A stretch of DNA of 6,133 bases from Oscillospiraceae bacterium (GTDB lineage: Bacteria > Bacillota_A > Clostridia > Oscillospirales > CAG-272): assembly GCA_015064195.1 (NCBI GenBank), contig SVSO01000178.1, positions 1-6,133 of the forward strand. The letters are read 5' to 3'. The notes below the pieces were generated by a model. It was given only the letters and a program-made list of their open reading frames with translations. It was not told where the DNA came from and searched no databases. This document shows positions 5,581 through 6,133 of this stretch, piece by piece; position 1 is the first letter of the stretch, and each line of letters opens with the position of its first letter. Both the position numbers and the translations under genes were made by a program.

Positions 5581-6080
5581 CACGGAAAGAATTTATGTCC
5601 GCGCTGGCCCATCGGCTGGACGGCGGTGAGCTTACGCGGGCGCAGGAATATTACGATGAGATCATCAGCGACCGGATGGAGGACGGCATGAGCGAGGAGG
5701 AAGCTGTGGCCGCGCTCGGTGACATTGACAGCATCGCGGCGGAGATCGGCATGAAAAAGCCATCCGGACGGCGATTCCTCATTCCCATGATCGTCGGCAG
5801 TCCGCTGTGGGTGCCCCTGTTTGCCGCATTTCTCATCCTTTTGTGGTCGCTGATCTTCGCCCTCGCAGTGGTATTTGCAAGTCTTGCCCTCGTCGGCATC
5901 ATCGGCATCCTCTATATCCCCTTCGCCGCCATGACCTCCGTCACCTATTGTCTGATGGTAGCCGGAAGCGGACTTGTCTGCGGCGGACTGGCACTCATGC
6001 TTTTCCCCGCCGTTCTGCCCGCCATCCGCGGCTCGGCAAGGCTCACCGCCCGCTGCTTTTCCATGATCTTCGGCAAATGA
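5577..6080 (+). CDS. DUF1700 (HAAS-domain) membrane protein
   Basis: From the TTG start the protein has 167 residues. Residues 1-57 form a soluble helical domain with MTRKEFMSAL at 1-10, an acidic YYDEIISDRMEDG stretch at 25-37, and SEEEAVAALGDIDSIAAEI at 39-57. This is the standard DUF1700/HAAS pattern: an E-F-x-x-L opening, an E-x-Y-Y helix and an E-A-x-x-x-L-G helix. Strongly hydrophobic segments follow at about 67-120 and 121-150, probably four membrane helices, and a basic C-terminus ends the protein. Start choice: TTG 5577 overlaps the PadR stop as TTGA, has a ribosome binding site 6 nt upstream and gives the family's normal N-terminus. A long in-frame extension upstream to ATG 5361 would lie wholly inside PadR in another frame and is rejected. 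Genes like this commonly sit with PadR regulators and envelope proteins in Bacillota. They are thought to take part in membrane-stress signalling, but the molecular role is not established. Confidence 0.85.
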   Translation: MTRKEFMSALAHRLDGGELTRAQEYYDEIISDRMEDGMSEEEAVAALGDIDSIAAEIGMKKPSGRRFLIPMIVGSPLWVPLFAAFLILLWSLIFALAVVFASLALVGIIGILYIPFAAMTSVTYCLMVAGSGLVCGGLALMLFPAVLPAIRGSARLTARCFSMIFGK

Positions 6081-6093
6081 AAGGAGTGCGCCA

Positions 6094-6133
6094 ATGAAAC
6101 TCAAACGCTTTTTCATCACCGGCATCCACTTGC
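6094..6133 (+). CDS. N-terminal fragment of the third gene of the PadR operon
   Basis: Only 13 codons are present before the right edge, beginning MKLKRFFITGIHL. AAAGGAG (6080-6086) lies 7 nt before the ATG, and the gap from the DUF1700 stop is 13 nt, so co-transcription is likely. The start, two lysines and an arginine followed by hydrophobic residues, could begin a signal peptide or membrane segment. In PadR-DUF1700 operons the next gene is often a DUF4097 putative adhesin-like beta-repeat protein or another membrane protein; that is a guess from context, not visible here. Confidence 0.7.
   Translation, partial: MKLKRFFITGIHL

Noticed and set aside
1..6133. CRISPR array, insertion sequence, tRNA or rRNA genes
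   Set aside because: No spaced direct repeats, transposase-like protein, cloverleaf or rRNA sequence was seen; almost all of the window is accounted for by ordinary coding genes and short regulatory gaps.

Overview
The window looks like a chromosomal segment of a Gram-positive anaerobe of the Bacillota, probably a Clostridia or Oscillospirales-type gut bacterium. The reasons are the GC-rich coding regions with strong G/C bias at third positions, AT-rich intergenic regions, near-perfect AAAGGAG-type ribosome binding sites, consensus sigma-A promoters, rho-independent terminators, and the gene families present. This is inferred from sequence style and homology recalled from memory; no database search was run. 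All seven complete or partial genes beyond the left edge fragment, and the fragment itself, lie on the + strand.

Layout. (1) Positions 2-229 hold the C-terminal tail of a protein resembling an extracellular solute-binding protein of a sugar-type ABC importer. (2) A promoter embedded in a perfect 14+14 bp inverted repeat (252-285) drives a three-gene unit: a PIG3/QorA-like NAD(P)H:quinone oxidoreductase (317-1300), a Gfo/Idh/MocA-family oxidoreductase (1302-2324, 1 nt after the previous stop) and a cytosolic calcineurin-like metallophosphoesterase (2359-3480). A strong terminator (3484-3532) closes it. (3) A PutP-type sodium/proline symporter (3617-5149) forms a single-gene unit with its own consensus extended -10 promoter and a GAAA-loop terminator (5161-5189). 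(4) A second consensus extended -10 promoter, with a perfect 14 bp palindrome over its -10 box, starts an operon of a PadR-family regulator (5260-5580), a DUF1700/HAAS membrane protein (TTG start, 5577-6080) and a third gene cut by the right edge (6094-6133).

How the parts may work together. The two oxidoreductases and the phosphoesterase are probably co-transcribed under a dedicated repressor or activator. Together with the solute-binding protein just upstream they suggest an uptake and oxidation module for a sugar, polyol or related compound, but the substrate cannot be read from the sequence. PutP supplies sodium-coupled proline uptake for nutrition or osmoprotection. The PadR/DUF1700 unit has the usual form of an autoregulated membrane-stress or envelope-response operon. 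No RNA genes, insertion sequences, CRISPR arrays or attachment sites were seen. I did not find a clearly new biological system; the most interesting items are the promoter-embedded palindromes and the atypical active site of the Gfo/Idh/MocA protein.
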